DNA of 64,000 nt. It comes from Cercis canadensis. Taxonomy: Eukaryota; Streptophyta; Magnoliopsida; Fabales; Fabaceae. Positions 34,401-45,612 of the stretch are shown here, one piece after another. The notes below the pieces were generated by a model, which saw nothing but the letters and a program-made list of their open reading frames with translations, had not been told where the DNA came from and did not search any database. Each line of letters starts with the position of its first letter. The stretch's first letter is position 1. The stretch is taken from positions 546,207 through 610,206 of the forward strand of contig QAOA01000712.1 of assembly GCA_003255065.1 (NCBI GenBank). The letters are read 5' to 3'. The position numbers were made by a program, and so were the translations under genes.

Positions 34401-35271
34401 CACTTCTTCCACCTTTAGTGAAGATGAAATAATGACTAGAAGAGTGGATGAATCACCAAGGTAAGCATATTTAAGATGCTCAAGTAAAGGCTTGAGTTCC
34501 AATACATGAGGTTTTTCTATAGATGGGGGAGGTCACGAGCCACCTTTGCCAAGTTCCTCATAGGATCTTCTAATAAACTGAGGAGGAACAACATTCAGGA
34601 AGTTCACACAACTATTGATTTCCGGATTTTCCTCAGGAGAGATGCCTAAGAGACAAGCTTCCAATAGTTCTGGAGGGTGACTAGTGCGGAAAACCTCTAT
34701 AGTGCAGTGATCAATCATGTCCAACCGCATACAACTGTCTGCTTCATCACACTGCTTTAAAGCCTTTAAAGGAAACTTCTTCATCATTGACTTGAAGTAT
34801 GAGTTGCCCCTTCTGCACATCAATGAGGGCATTCCCTGTGGCCAAGAAAGGTCAGCCAAGGATAATGGGTATCTCCTGATCTTCCTCCATATCAAGCACC
34901 ACGAAATCCGCTAGGAAGATAAACTTGTCCACTTTTATGAGCACATCTTCTAGGATTCCTCTAGGGTACTTGAGAGATCGATCTGCTAACTGGAGAGTGA
35001 TGGAGGTCGGCTTTGCTTCTCCCAGTCCAAGTTTCCTATAAACAGATAAAGGCATTAAATTAATAGAGGCACCTAAATCACATAATGCCTTACCAAAGAA
35101 AATATTACTAATAGTGCAAGAAATAGTGAAACTCCCTGGATCTTTGAGCTTTGGAGGTAACTTGTTCTGGAGAATGGCACTGTACTCTTCAGTAAGTACA
35201 ATTGTTTCATAGTCCTCTAATTTCCTCTTGTTAGTGAGGATCTCCTTCATGAACTTCACATAACTTGGCAT
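31437..35271 (-). pseudogene. Athila pol remnant: protease, RT, RNase H, integrase
   Basis: Domains in order on the minus strand: aspartic protease 35271-34852 (CDLGASINLMP, the Athila form of the active site); RT 34234-33401 with YRKLNKATRKDHFPLPF, YSGYNQI, MPFGLCNA and the catalytic FMDDF; RNase H about 33220-32830 ([40 protein letters not shown]); integrase about 32620-31437 with the zinc ligands CDRCQRTG, core D in [13 protein letters not shown] in ISDEGSHF, 35 residues to E in SGQVEISN, then [14 protein letters not shown]. Breaks: TGA at 34850-34852 after IPIILG, shifts near 34740 and 34325, a 163-bp duplication with an N at 33447, TAG at 32013, TGA near 31965. Most stops look like C-to-T decay. 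Not functional as it stands. Confidence 0.92.
33284..33610 (-). other. 163-bp direct duplication around a single N inside RT-RNase H
   Basis: 33284-33446 and 33448-33610 are nearly identical (two differences seen) and meet at an N at 33447. This makes the RT and RNase H segments appear in different frames. It has the same form as the scars at 10315, 38730 and 61063, so an assembly origin is likely. Confidence 0.8.
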
Positions 35272-36951
35272 CTATGCCAAAGCCTCTACGAAAGGTATGT
35301 TGATGTGGAGCTTCTTGAAGACTTCAAGGAATTTAGAGAACTGCTTGTCCATGTTCTGCTTCTGAAACCAATGAGGAAACGGCACCCAAGGTTTGTAAGG
35401 CGGAGGATTATCAGGGAAGAGAATAGACTTTGATTTTTGCTCCTCAACTACCTCACCCTTAGGTGTATCTTCTGAAGGTACAGCAACCACATTATTGTTT
35501 TCTATGGTTGTTTCCACTGCTATATCCTTTCTCTTCGGTTCTTCAAGTATTTTACCACTTCTCAGAGATACTGCTTTGACTTGCTCTTTAGGATTTCTTT
35601 CGGTATTGCTAGGTAAAGAACCTTGGTCTCTGGATGAGAGTAAATTTGAGATTTGCCCCATCTGTACCTCTAAGTTTCTAATAGAAGCTGTTTGATTCTG
35701 GAGTGTCGTATCTGTCCTTGTCATAAATTGAGTGGTATTCACTGTGAGTTGAGCAAGGGCATCTTCTAAAGAAATCTTAGGCGGTGGAGGAGCTTGCATT
35801 TGAGGTTGAGGAGGTGGCTGAAATCCTGATGGCTTAACCACATTTTGAGAATTTTTCCAGGAGAAATTTGGGTGGTTTCTCCATCCCGGATTGTATGTAT
35901 TTGAGTACGGGTTGCTTGGCCTGTTAGAATTCCCCACAAAATGAGCTTCTTCAAAAGATAGAGGTGCTTCCGATGTCACAACTGGGCAATCCGTACTTGA
36001 GTGTTCACCATGACACACTTCACAAGCAGCAACGGTTGAATGAATGTCATTAGCTATAAGAGTGCCCAAGTGCTTTGCAATTGTGTCCATTTTGGCAGTA
36101 AGAGCAACAAAGGGGTCGACAGCATGCAACCCATAAGCCTTCTTAGCTGGAATCCTTTCAGATGGCCATTGGCGGACATTATCCGCCATTTGATCAAGCA
36201 GCTTAACAGCTTCCTCAATCGTTTTCTCCATAAGGGAACCATTGGCAGCAGTGTCAAGTAAGGTTCTAGTGGTGCCATTCAAACCATTGTAGAAAGTTTG
36301 AATTTGCATCCACTCTTGTAAGCTGTGATGTGGGCACTCTCTTATCAAACCCTTGAACCGCTCCCATGCCTCATGCAAAACCTCTGTCTCATGTTGAGCA
36401 AAAGTGTTGATGTAGTTTCGCATTCTGGCAGTTCTCGCTGGAGGAAAGAATCGTGTCAAGAATTGTGCCGTCATTTGGTCCCAAGTGCTAATGGATCCTG
36501 CTGGAAGGGAGTATAACTAACTCCGTGCCTCATCCTTCAGTGAGAAAGGGAACAGACGCAATCTGAGGGCGTCATCAATAACGCCATTGAACTTGAATGT
36601 GTCGCAGATTTCCAGAAATCCCGCCAAGTGCACATTTGCATCTTCGGTTGCAAAGCCACCAAACTGATTGGCTTGCATCATTTGGATGACACTGGGCTTG
36701 ATTTTAAAGGAATTTGCCGCAATGGTTGGCCTAGAGATTCCTAAGATTTGGACAGGTCTGGTTGGAACTCTATAGTGCTTTAAACGTCTTCTGACAACCA
36801 CTGGTGGTGCTGGTGGTGGATTTTCTCTGGCATTCTCCATAGTAATCTGAGCTGGTCGTGATGCATTTCTCCTTTCCCTTCGGTTTCGTCTACAAGTTTT
36901 CTCGATTTCAGAATCCAAAGGAATCAAATTTGCTCGCCCCGAACTTCTCAT
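35272..36951 (-). pseudogene. Athila gag remnant
   Basis: The frame opens at the ATG at 36951 (MRSSGRANLIPLDSEIEKTC), 118 bp after the primer site. It runs to a TAG at 35272 that separates gag from protease in the same frame, so gag and pol were one reading frame. An internal TAG at 36517-36519 replaces the codon after KDEARS. The retrotransposon gag domain lies at about residues 65-230 (QFGGFATEDANVHLAGFLEI, TAQFLTRFFPPARTARMR, WERFKGLIRECPHH). A single zinc knuckle, CEVCHGEHSSTDC, follows at about residue 305. The C-terminal third is Pro/Gln-rich with FPHWFQKQNMDKQFSKFLEV, usual for Athila gag. Only two stops interrupt about 560 codons. Confidence 0.9.
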
Positions 36952-37068
36952 GCACTAGGAAGAATTTCCTAAAAAATACACACACCACTTGATTACAAAA
37001 ATAAATAAAATCTAGACTAATACTAGAATACATTGGTATTGATATTATTGATATTAATAGATGCACAG

Positions 37069-37086
37069 TCCCCGACAACGGCGCCA
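37069..37086 (-). other. Primer binding site (tRNA-Asp type)
   Basis: The minus strand reads TGGCGCCGTTGTCGGGGA, six bases after the 5' LTR end (AGTTTT lies between). One base differs from the usual Athila site with GTTGCC. Confidence 0.9.
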
Positions 37087-37092
37087 AAAACT

Positions 37093-38567
37093 TGTTACGA
37101 AAAATGTGAACTCAAGTGCACGTGCCGTAATCAAGTAATAAAGAAGTGAGATTAATTATTGTCCCACGGAGACTATGGCTACTAAGTACCAAAATTATGC
37201 ATATTCTAATTTTATCTAGACAATTGATAGGTGAATTTTGATGATAATTGAATGCAGAATTGTAAACAAAGAACAATCACTTATAAAAATGAGTAATAAT
37301 ATGGTGAGAAAGTATCTAGGATGTCGATTTCACCGTAGCTAATCCTGATCTTTATTCCTAATTCATTAATAATCAACAACAATCTCCCTAATTGCTAACC
37401 AAGAACCCTAAGTTATTTATTAGTCTTTCCCAAGGTCAAACAAATATATTCCCAAACTATGAATCCACTATATTCCTATGTGAATTGTGAATAATCTCAT
37501 AATTCAATTGCTCTATGGTTCTTTTTAATGGCTACATAAACCATAATGGTATATTCTTATCCCTTATGTAATTTATGTTCTTAATCCCTATGGCCCTCAA
37601 TCACAACTAACTTTCCAGTATTATTGTAATCACCTGCTCATCTAAATTGATGGCCAGTCAAAAAGAAGCATTAAGTATGAAGATCAAGAAGTCAAATTAA
37701 GAAGATGGTCCTTTGATTAATTCATTAGAAATTACAATCCATCCTGAGCTAGGCTACATCTCCACCCTAGATGGTGGAATTAGTTCATGATAATTGTAGA
37801 AAATAACATTACACACATATTAGACATCAATTACAAGAGAAAGATGAAGAATTGAACTATGGGATGTGACAATTCAATGCCGAAAGTCTCGATCTTCAAG
37901 CTTGAATCCTCTTCTCTTCTTGCCTCTTCTCTAAAAAGTGTGGAACCCTAATTTAGACTTTAAGAGTCCTATTTATAGGTCCTAGGAAGTTTAGGAAGAA
38001 AAGGAAATAAAATAAAGTAGGATTCCTAGTGAAATTAGGAAGCCTAGAGGTCAAATCACGAGTTGACCGCCGGGGGGCTGCAGCCTTGGGTTTGGGCGCT
38101 GCGGTGCCCTGAAGTTTTCCTAATGGGCACTGCGGCGCCCTTCTTTCTGGATTTCTGTCTCTGCTTGCTGAAGCTAGGGTGCTGCAGTACGTGGTGTAGG
38201 TCGCTATGGCGCCCTCCTTTTCTCGTGTTAGGGCGCTGCGGCGCCCTTCTCTCTGTCCTCAGTCTGTTGGTTCCTGAACATAGGGCGCTACAGCCCCTGG
38301 TATAGGGCGTTGTGGCGCCCTCCTTCCTGAAATCTAGCTAGTTAACGCGTTGGCGCGCTGTGGCGCCCAAACCTTGCCTTCAATTCCAACTCACATGATT
38401 TTCCTTCTTTCTTGCACCGAATTGCTCCGAAATGGCTTCCAAGGTTCCCAAAACATAAACCTACATAAAGGAGACTTAAATTGTGAAAACCTATCCTAAG
38501 ATACTCAAGAATAGACAAAAATCAAGCAAGAACAATACGAGATAAACAGTATAAAACCCGCTTATCA
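37093..38567 (-). mobile_element. 5' LTR of the Athila element
   Basis: On the minus strand it runs from TGATAAGCGGG at 38567 to TTTTCGTAACA at 37093. It pairs with 24101-26572. A TATA-like CTATAAATAG is at 37969-37978 (minus), and the CpG-rich repeat cluster at 38075-38370 is upstream of it in the transcription sense. TTGGG follows at 38568. A nearly identical partial LTR plus flank is repeated after an N at 38730. Confidence 0.92.
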
Positions 38568-39448
38568 TTGGGTTCTACACTTTTGAGCAAGGAAGATGAG
38601 TTTTCTTGAAAAACACAAGGTAACCTTCACTCCTCTCTTGATTTCTTGTCATTTTCTTGTTGGTCTTTGTTTGAATCCACGTGAAGTGCATGCTTTTCTT
38701 CGTTTCCCTCTTGAATGCCTCCATTTCATNATAAAGTAGGATTCCTAGTGAAATTAGGAAGCCTAGAGGTCAAATCACGAGTTGACCGCCGGGGGGCTGC
38801 AGCCTTGGGTTTGGGTGCTGTGGTGCCCTGAAGTTTGCCTAATGGGCACTGCGGCGCCCTTCTTTCTAGATTTCTGTCTCTGCTTGCTGAAGCTAGGGCG
38901 CTGTAGTACCTGGTGTAGGTCGCTATGGCGCCCTCCTTTTCTCGTGTTAGGGAGCTGCGGCGCCCTTCTCTCTGTCCTCAGTCTGTTGGTTCCTGAACAT
39001 AGGGCGCTACAGCGCCTGGTATAGGGCGTTGTGGCGCCCTCCTTCCTGAAATCTAGCTAGTTAACGCGTTGGCGCGCTGTGGCGCCCAAACCTTGCCTTC
39101 AATTCCAACTCACATGATTTTCCTTCTTTCTTGCACCGAATTGCTCCGAAATGGCTTCCAAGGTTCCCAAAACATAAACCTACATAAAGGAGACTTAAAT
39201 TGTGAAAACCTATCCTAAGATACTCAAGAATAGACAAAAATCAAGCAAGAACAATACGAGATAAACAGTATAAAACCCGCTTATCATTGGGTTCTACACT
39301 TTTGAGCAAGGAAGATGAGTTTTCTTGAAAAACACAAGGTAACCTTCACTCCTCTCTTGATTTCTTGTCATTTTCTTGTTGGTCTTTGTTTGAATCCACA
39401 TGAAGTGCATGCTTTTCTTCGTTTCCCTCTTGAATGCCTCCATTTCAT
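38012..39448. other. 718-bp duplication across the LTR end, joined by a single N
   Basis: 38012-38729 and 38731-39448 align end to end, including 556 bp of LTR, the TTGGG and about 160 bp of the Tat LTR. About nine or ten substitutions separate them. The N at 38730 marks the join. A side-by-side assembly of two haplotypes explains it better than a second insertion. Confidence 0.8.
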
Positions 39449-41180
39449 TTTGATTCCATAAGTCTCATTTCACTTAGAATCTTTTTCTTGTTGATTCAAC
39501 TTGATTTACAAAATTCCCCTTGAACCCTTTCATTTTTGTGTTGATTTTACTTGATTTATCATTTTATATCTTGTTTACCCTTTGTCTCCATTTTTGGTTT
39601 TAGGTCTTATTTGGTTCTTAATTTTTAACTTTTTTCATGCTTGAATTCAAATTGGTCATTTGGAATAGTGATTATCAAATTTAGTTTTTAAATGGCCACT
39701 CTCGGACCTGTCAATCTAATAGTGGCAGTGTTTGGTCTTTTGACCATAACTTGAGTCTTACAACTCCAAATTTCATGGTTATTCTTTTGTTAGAACCCTA
39801 AGATTCATATCTTGCATGAGTGTAAATTTAATTTTTTTTTCATGCCGCATTTTCTCCTAGTTTTAATTTGAAAATGATTGTTTTCTCTGTACTGTTGAAT
39901 TGTTAGTTGATTTTGACAGTGTTCAATTTTTGGGCCATAACTTCAGTTAAGGAGCTAATTTTTTTTATGATTTTGTATTCTTTAGAAGCCTAAGTCATTT
40001 TTCTATGTCATGTAAAATTTTGGAGTCAAATTTCATTGACATGCACTCCTAGTTTTCTTTACAAGTTTCCCATGTTTTATGCTTTATTTTTGGTCTTCAC
40101 TGTTTTGTCTTTCTTGATTTTGCCTTTTGTTTAGTTGATGTCCTTGCTTCTTTTTTGGGACCACTTGCATGCTATGATCTTCAATTTGTTCTATCTTTGT
40201 TTTAGTTTTGATTTATTTTACTCTTGAGCTCAATTCTTGATTTTTTCCCTTGATGTTTGGCTTAGGGATTGGATACTAATTAGGAGTGTATGTTGACTGC
40301 CCTATTTAATTAAATGCTATTGCCCAATTTTGCATGCTATTTTCATGGTTTTATTTTGACTCTTAATGGCTGCCACATGTGCTTTAGTATTGTATGCCTT
40401 TTCACTATAAGTTGACATGTTCCTTGCTTTATCTTGTCATTTATTGTGATATGGTGTGGCTGCTCACTTGCTTATGAATATGTGACCCTTTAATTTCTTA
40501 TTTTGAGCCATCTAATGTGTGCTCCATGTGGGAGGGAACCACAATCTATGGGTCCCTAGCAAAACCCTAAGGAGATTCGGAGGCTCGGAAAGCTCTTGTT
40601 TATTTTGATTGCATTTGCCAATTATGTGACCCCACCACAATTGGTTGTATCATCATGCATAACATTTATGGATTATTGTTAAGGTTTACAAAATCCATAG
40701 GCCTTTTGTCTATCATGGAACGATAAGATTGACTCGGTCCTATATGGGATGGGTCTCTTTTATTTGCCCTAGACAAATATAAGCACTACCCCAATGGGCA
40801 CAATATGTGACGAACGGGTAGAAGGATTTTGAACCCATTAGAATTCATACATGTCATGTTTATTTTTTCGCATTTGATTAGTGAATGTAATACTTATTTC
40901 AAGAATAAATAAAGTATGTCTTGGCCACATCTTGTCTTATTCTTTACATAGCTAATTTAGGGTAACCATCTTTAGACGGGTGCTGTGGGGTGCCTAACAC
41001 CTTCCCCACACATAGACAGACTCTCGAACCAATCTCTAATACACAAACCATTTAAAAATAATAAAATAAAAAAGGTTTACAATTGTTACCTATTTTCTAA
41101 AATAATTGGTGGCGACTCCTTTTTTTAAAAATAATTGTTTAACCATCCGCGTCGCAACTGCCTCTGGGCGCATTGTGACA
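38568..41180 (+). mobile_element. Tat-type LTR, right part
   Basis: Its 3' portion has the Tat/Ogre-type signature: GGGTGCTGTGGGGTGCC followed by TAACACCTTCCCCAC, a run of A/T with GGTGGCGACTCC (41109-41120), and the end GCATTGTGACA at 41180. A primer site follows. With the left part (22821-24100) and without the 38731-39448 duplication the LTR is about 3.2 kb. It is interrupted after TTGGG by the Athila element. There is no ORF of note. Confidence 0.75.
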
Positions 41181-41183
41181 GTT

Positions 41184-41199
41184 TGGCAACTCCACTAGG
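41184..41199 (+). other. Primer binding site (tRNA-Arg type, Tat/Ogre-like)
   Basis: TGGCAACTCCACTAGG comes three bases after the LTR end. It resembles the TGGCGACTCCACTGGGG site of Tat/Ogre elements with two changes. It shows that the LTR is a 5' LTR in plus orientation. Confidence 0.7.
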
Positions 41200-41200
41200 A

Positions 41201-43452
41201 GTAATATCAATAAATTGGCATGGGAATTTGACATGAAACTCTCTTGAATTATGGATACTAGATTCTCTTGTTCTAAGTTGTCAATATCAAATATATTTAT
41301 ATGGATAGCAAGAATTGGCAAGATAAATGCAAGCATTCAAGCATAAGGGAGTAATATCATGTGCAAATGATCTAATCATGCTATGTTGAGGAGTACTCTT
41401 GTATGAAGTAACAATCATTCTATGGTAAAGATAGGACCATAAGTCTTAACATGCATGTGCGTATTCTCACTAAGCAAGATATGGATTAGTAAATGAAGTG
41501 AGTGCACCTGGTCTGAAGAATCTCTAGGTGCACTTTTCTGAAGCATCGCTTCTAGTGCCATGGGAGCTCCTTTTCCACCATGCCCTCATGCTCCAACTAC
41601 AGGTGATACTTCTTTTCCTGTTGCTAGGGTTTTCCAATCACTAGCGCTTACGATGCCATGGAAGTTTCTTCTCCACAACCATCTACTTGAAAGCAAGGTA
41701 GAAAGCTACAGCTTCAATTATGTTGAGTCAATGCCTCTTGTTTTTTTGTGCACCAATGCATTGGGAAACTTCTTTGGATGGAGGGGATTCCCTATATCAA
41801 GGGCTTTAGATCTCTAGTGAAGTCACTTCTCTGATTCTTTAGGTTCAGTGGATTCTATTCTTCAATAAGACTTCAAACTTCTAGGAGCTTGGTACCCCAG
41901 CCTCTCTAGGAGCTTGGTGCCCCAACTTCTCTAGGAACTTGGCACTCTTAGCTACTCTAAGAGCTTGGTGCTCTAGCTTCTCTAGGAGCTTGGTACTTTT
42001 TAGCTTCTCTATGAGCTTAGTACTCTTCAGTTGCTCTAGGAGCCTGGTACTCCTGTGTCTCTAGGAACTTGGTGCTCCAGCTTCTCTTGGAGCTTGAAGT
42101 AATTTATTTATATTTTTTATTTTTCTTCTCTCTATACTTTTTTTTGTTTTTTGCTTTTTTTTTTTTTTAATTTCTTCCATCTTTAAGGCACCAAGTGGAG
42201 CCTTCATTCTCGAATTCTTTTGGCTGATGCTTTAAGGCTTCTAATATATCAAATGCATAACTTGGTATATCTAAGAATGTTCTAATCCCAGATGTGATAA
42301 GGAAGATTTGAGATTCATCTTCAATATTCATTAGGCAACCGCGGACAAGGTCGGCTTCAGGCAAAGACTACTTACACTGGAGCGCCTTATGAAATTTGTG
42401 AGTGCTTAATTTTTATTTTATTTTTTGTCTCAAACTTCCGAGCTCTATCACACTTATGGGTTGCTCATATTCTAAGAATCTATTACAAAACTCATGAATC
42501 ATGTGGCTCTAGCTGTTAATGGAGTTTGCTCGCAACTTATAATACTAAGTAAAGGCTCGACCTGTAAAGGATTTGAGAAATCCCTTAGGCATATATTGGT
42601 GTTACTTCTATGGATGCCCATATCATCCAAAAATGTCAAAATATGTTCTCTAGCGCTCCTAGTCCCATCTTACTTCCACAACTAGGGTGCTTGGTAGTGA
42701 GGTGGATATGGCATGACAGTTATGCTCAAGGAAAAAGGAGGCTAGAACTCTATCACAGCTGCATACTGGTCCTTCTGTGTCTCCAGGATCTTCCTCAGCT
42801 CATTCCTTGTTACAGGAACCTCTCCAAGGTCAGCTGGCTCTTTTAGAGTAGCTAGGGGAGTCCTTACAGCTTCTTTAGCAACATTCTTTCTTTCTTCTCT
42901 TTCATCTCTTCTATATCTTTCGCTTCTTCTCTCAACAAGGCCCTATCTCCGTTTCTCCTTTAGAGGGGGGGGGGGGGGCAACGGAGTTGAGCTCCTCCAT
43001 CATTTTGGTCATGGTGTTAAGGAGTGTGTAGAGCATAGCGGTTGGGACAACACTATCTTCTTCTGCAGTGTTAGTTCGAGCAGCTCCATATCCTCTCAAG
43101 AAGTCTTTGAAGTGCACTACACCCTCTCCAACATTATCTTTCTCGGTGACCATTTACTTCTCCATTATGGTCCTTTGTCACATTCTACCGGTGAAGGTAT
43201 GCTGCTACAATAGCTAGACTAGTGTTACCTTCTTCCTAAGCAAGGCCACCATTGGCTTGGCCTCCCCTTTCCTTAGGGAAGTCATCTAAATCGAACAAGA
43301 GGCATCTTGAGATGTTCACCATCACTGTATACACCTCCCCAATGGAGTTGCCTTAAATGTTTTGTCAGTTTTTGGTTCGTTAGTACCCTAATGGAGATGT
43401 AAATACAGTTAAATGGAGTTCTTATGGAACCAGCTCTGGTGGGCTTAGTTGG
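41201..43452. mobile_element. Unassigned internal retroelement sequence, no pol
   Basis: This lies between the Tat primer site and the 5' LTR of the pol-less element, and the border between the two is not visible. It carries a second copy of the 25-bp array (41880-42100), a C/T-rich stretch at 42110-42180, and a run of G at 42966-42978. Minus-strand ORFs 42167-42364 (MPEADLVRGCLMNIEDESQI...) and 42932-43153 (MVTEKDNVGEGVVHFKDFLR...) have non-repetitive composition but match no family I know. No RT, protease or integrase motif is present. Confidence 0.5.
41880..42100 (+). repeat. 25-bp tandem repeat, about 9 copies
   Basis: The units resemble CTAGGAGCTTGGTGC plus CCCAACTTCT and belong to the family at 22150-22465. 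The two arrays lie on either side of the inserted Tat/Athila block. Confidence 0.8.
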
Positions 43453-45408
43453 TGAATAATTGAGGCTCCTTAAGGAATTCTGTGGGACAGTTCTTGAGGG
43501 CAATGGGCTCAAAGCCAGGGGAGTAAGGTCTTGTGGCCCAAAAACTTCAGATGTGACTGAGTCAAACCCGGGTATAGATTCTTTCAGCATTTTGGCACTT
43601 GGTCCAGCAGTTCTACGGGACTCTAGGCTGGGCAAATGGTATTTATTAGGTGTTTTATGGTGATCTGAGATGCTCTGGAAGGCATTAATGGTGGAATCTT
43701 GAGATTCTTAAATGATGATGATTGGTGAAGTTATAGAGATGGTCTCTTTAATAGAGCAGAAGAATGTTATTGGTATAGTTGTAGCAATAGATGAACATTT
43801 AAGAGGGTTTATTCCTTGGGAAAGGTATTTTATGGTTGAAGGCTGGTGAAGTTGAAGAACATTCAATGAAGTGTTCTTCAATGGAGTCTTAAAAATAACA
43901 GAGTTTCAAGATGGTTTTCAGCTTCTGATGGAGCTTTAGAGTGAAGGCTTAGCTAAAGCTGCTGGGTTTCTAGTGGTCTAGAGTAGCAGCAGCTTCAGAG
44001 ATTGTCTAAGCTCCATTAATGGAGGACAAGAGTTCAAGAAGGTTTAAGGAAGAAGAAGCAGAAGAAGAATGTATCAAGTTCTTAGGATCTTGTTCTTCAT
44101 GTGTTTCAGGAGGGGTGTTTATAGCTTAAGGATGAGGGTCTTTGGTTTAGCTACAATAGAAGAACATTTGAGAGAATGTTCTTCCTTAGCAAAGACAATC
44201 GGTGGGTGTAGGTGGATGATGATTGAGGAACATTCAATGAAGTGTTTTTCAATGAAGTCTCAAAAATGGCAAATTTTCTGGTTGTTATCAACTTCTGATT
44301 GAGCTTGGTTTTCATGTTTGGTAATAGGTTCTATTTATAGCTAGTGGGAAAGTCTCTGGTTTGACTTAAACCAAAGAGGTTTTTGCAGAGATGGTTTTGG
44401 CATTAAATGCCTAAGGAGGGCTTCAGCACACGAGGTGTTTTCTAAAGGAATTTTGACGATAATTAAATGATCTGGCAATGTTTCAAATGGATAATGCCAA
44501 AAAGCTTTAAATGTTTTGCTAAGGAAGTTACGTAATAGGCATAGGTCAATGATAGAGCTGCAACTTAGGGTGGCCTTATGGTCAGTGCTAGGTTCAGAAG
44601 TTTAGGGAATATGCTAATATACTAGGTTTATTAAGGAAGCATGAATGGCCTGAGAAAACGCAATGGTGTTGAGAACTTCTAAATTGAAGAATTATAGCTA
44701 GCCAGGGTGGCTACGTCAAGAGAGCTAACTAACTTGCTGAAGGGAGAAAAGAAGTGACAATGGTTTATCCTTGGTATAATGGATGCTTCAGTGCCAGAAT
44801 CAAATACACGCAGGGGCCCCACAGCCTCACACAAAGGTGCTTAGGGGGCCTTGGGGAGGTATGAGAGACCTCATTTTATTGGGTTTTACCTCAGCCCAAA
44901 ACTAACCAAATCACTTACCATTGTTGAGTTCCCTGGTACTTATGTGGCCTCTTTTGATGGGTCAGAGCTGCAGCATGAGTGGGGCTCAATGGGGGTGAGG
45001 TATGTGGGCCTCAAGGCATGACCAAGGAGTGTCCTAGCCTTGGCCAATGGTAAGGAAGCTACCTCCAGGGAGTAAAAACTGCAGTTGGAGAAGCAAGACA
45101 TAAGCCTTCTTTACTTGGGGACGCTCTCAAGGGCATTGCTAAGTACCATGGTATTATCTCATCTCAGGAAGCACTTGGTGGGGCAATCTTAGGAGCCGCG
45201 GCAGCAAAGTGACTTCTCTTAAAAGGTGGTGCCGCTGGGTCAATTGGCAGCTGTGGCTGGGCCAACTTTGGACTGGAGGCCTGCGGCAACTATCCCATTT
45301 GGGGCTTTTGCATATTGGACCTCTCTTACACCATAGGTGGACTCTTTTGGGTTCATCTTAGTTGGTGGTCATTTTTGCTAACCATATATATAAAATCTGG
45401 TATTTACA
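43453..45408 (-). mobile_element. LTR of the large pol-less retroelement, 5' copy
   Basis: 43974-45408 aligns with 17568-18394 plus 19724-20316. On the minus strand it starts TGTAAATACCAG at 45408. It extends left of the part shared with the other copy; a degenerate tRNA-Met-like site (GCTCTGGTGGGC, 43432-43443) suggests an end near 43453, but this is weak. A partial internal duplication of about 370 bp (43760-43940 versus 44130-44300) is visible. ORFs 43282-43635 and 44069-44302 are not credible. Confidence 0.6.
44791..44795 (+). other. Empty site for the solo LTR insertion
   Basis: A single GTGCC here sits between GATGCTTCA and AGAATCAAATACAC. In the other copy the same flanks are separated by the solo LTR and two copies of GTGCC (18390-18394, 19724-19728). 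Confidence 0.92.
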
Positions 45409-45612
45409 AACACTAACGTTTAAATAGAGCATTAATTTCTTAATACTAGAAACATATCCTCTTTCAATACATATATATAACATCTGATCATTTAGGTGAT
45501 GGTATAGATGAGATTGAAGAAGTAAAAATGATGAAGAGGAGCTTAGTTAATTAGGTTAATTTTAGAGACACGATGATGATCATACTTAATTAACGATAAC
45601 GTTGTTGGTTGA

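Larger units (their letters stand above)
24101..38567 (-). mobile_element. Nearly complete Athila-type Ty3/gypsy retrotransposon
   Basis: The element reads on the minus strand: 5' LTR 37093-38567, primer site 37069-37086, gag, protease, RT, RNase H, integrase, a second ORF, hairpin plus polypurine tract, and 3' LTR 24101-26572. It is flanked by TTGGG on both sides and sits in a Tat-type LTR. Its span of 14.5 kb includes about 965 bp of assembly duplication and N gap in the left LTR, 164 bp at 33284-33447 and about 555 bp of duplicated LTR at 38012-38567. The two LTRs differ mostly by C/T changes (three in the first 85 bp), so the insertion is not recent. Stops and shifts in gag-pol make it non-autonomous. 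Confidence 0.93.

Noticed and set aside
38731..39448. Second independent Athila LTR insertion
   Set aside because: The repeat includes 160 bp of non-LTR flank and begins at an N, so it is a duplication of the junction and not a new insertion.
41184..41199. Full Tat element with gag-pol to the right
   Set aside because: After the primer site no gag, RT or integrase motif is found before 45408; only the LTR and a short leader can be supported.
43282..43635. 117-aa minus-strand ORF
   Set aside because: Lies in or next to the LTR of the pol-less element, no domain, and its frame is not kept in related repeat sequence.
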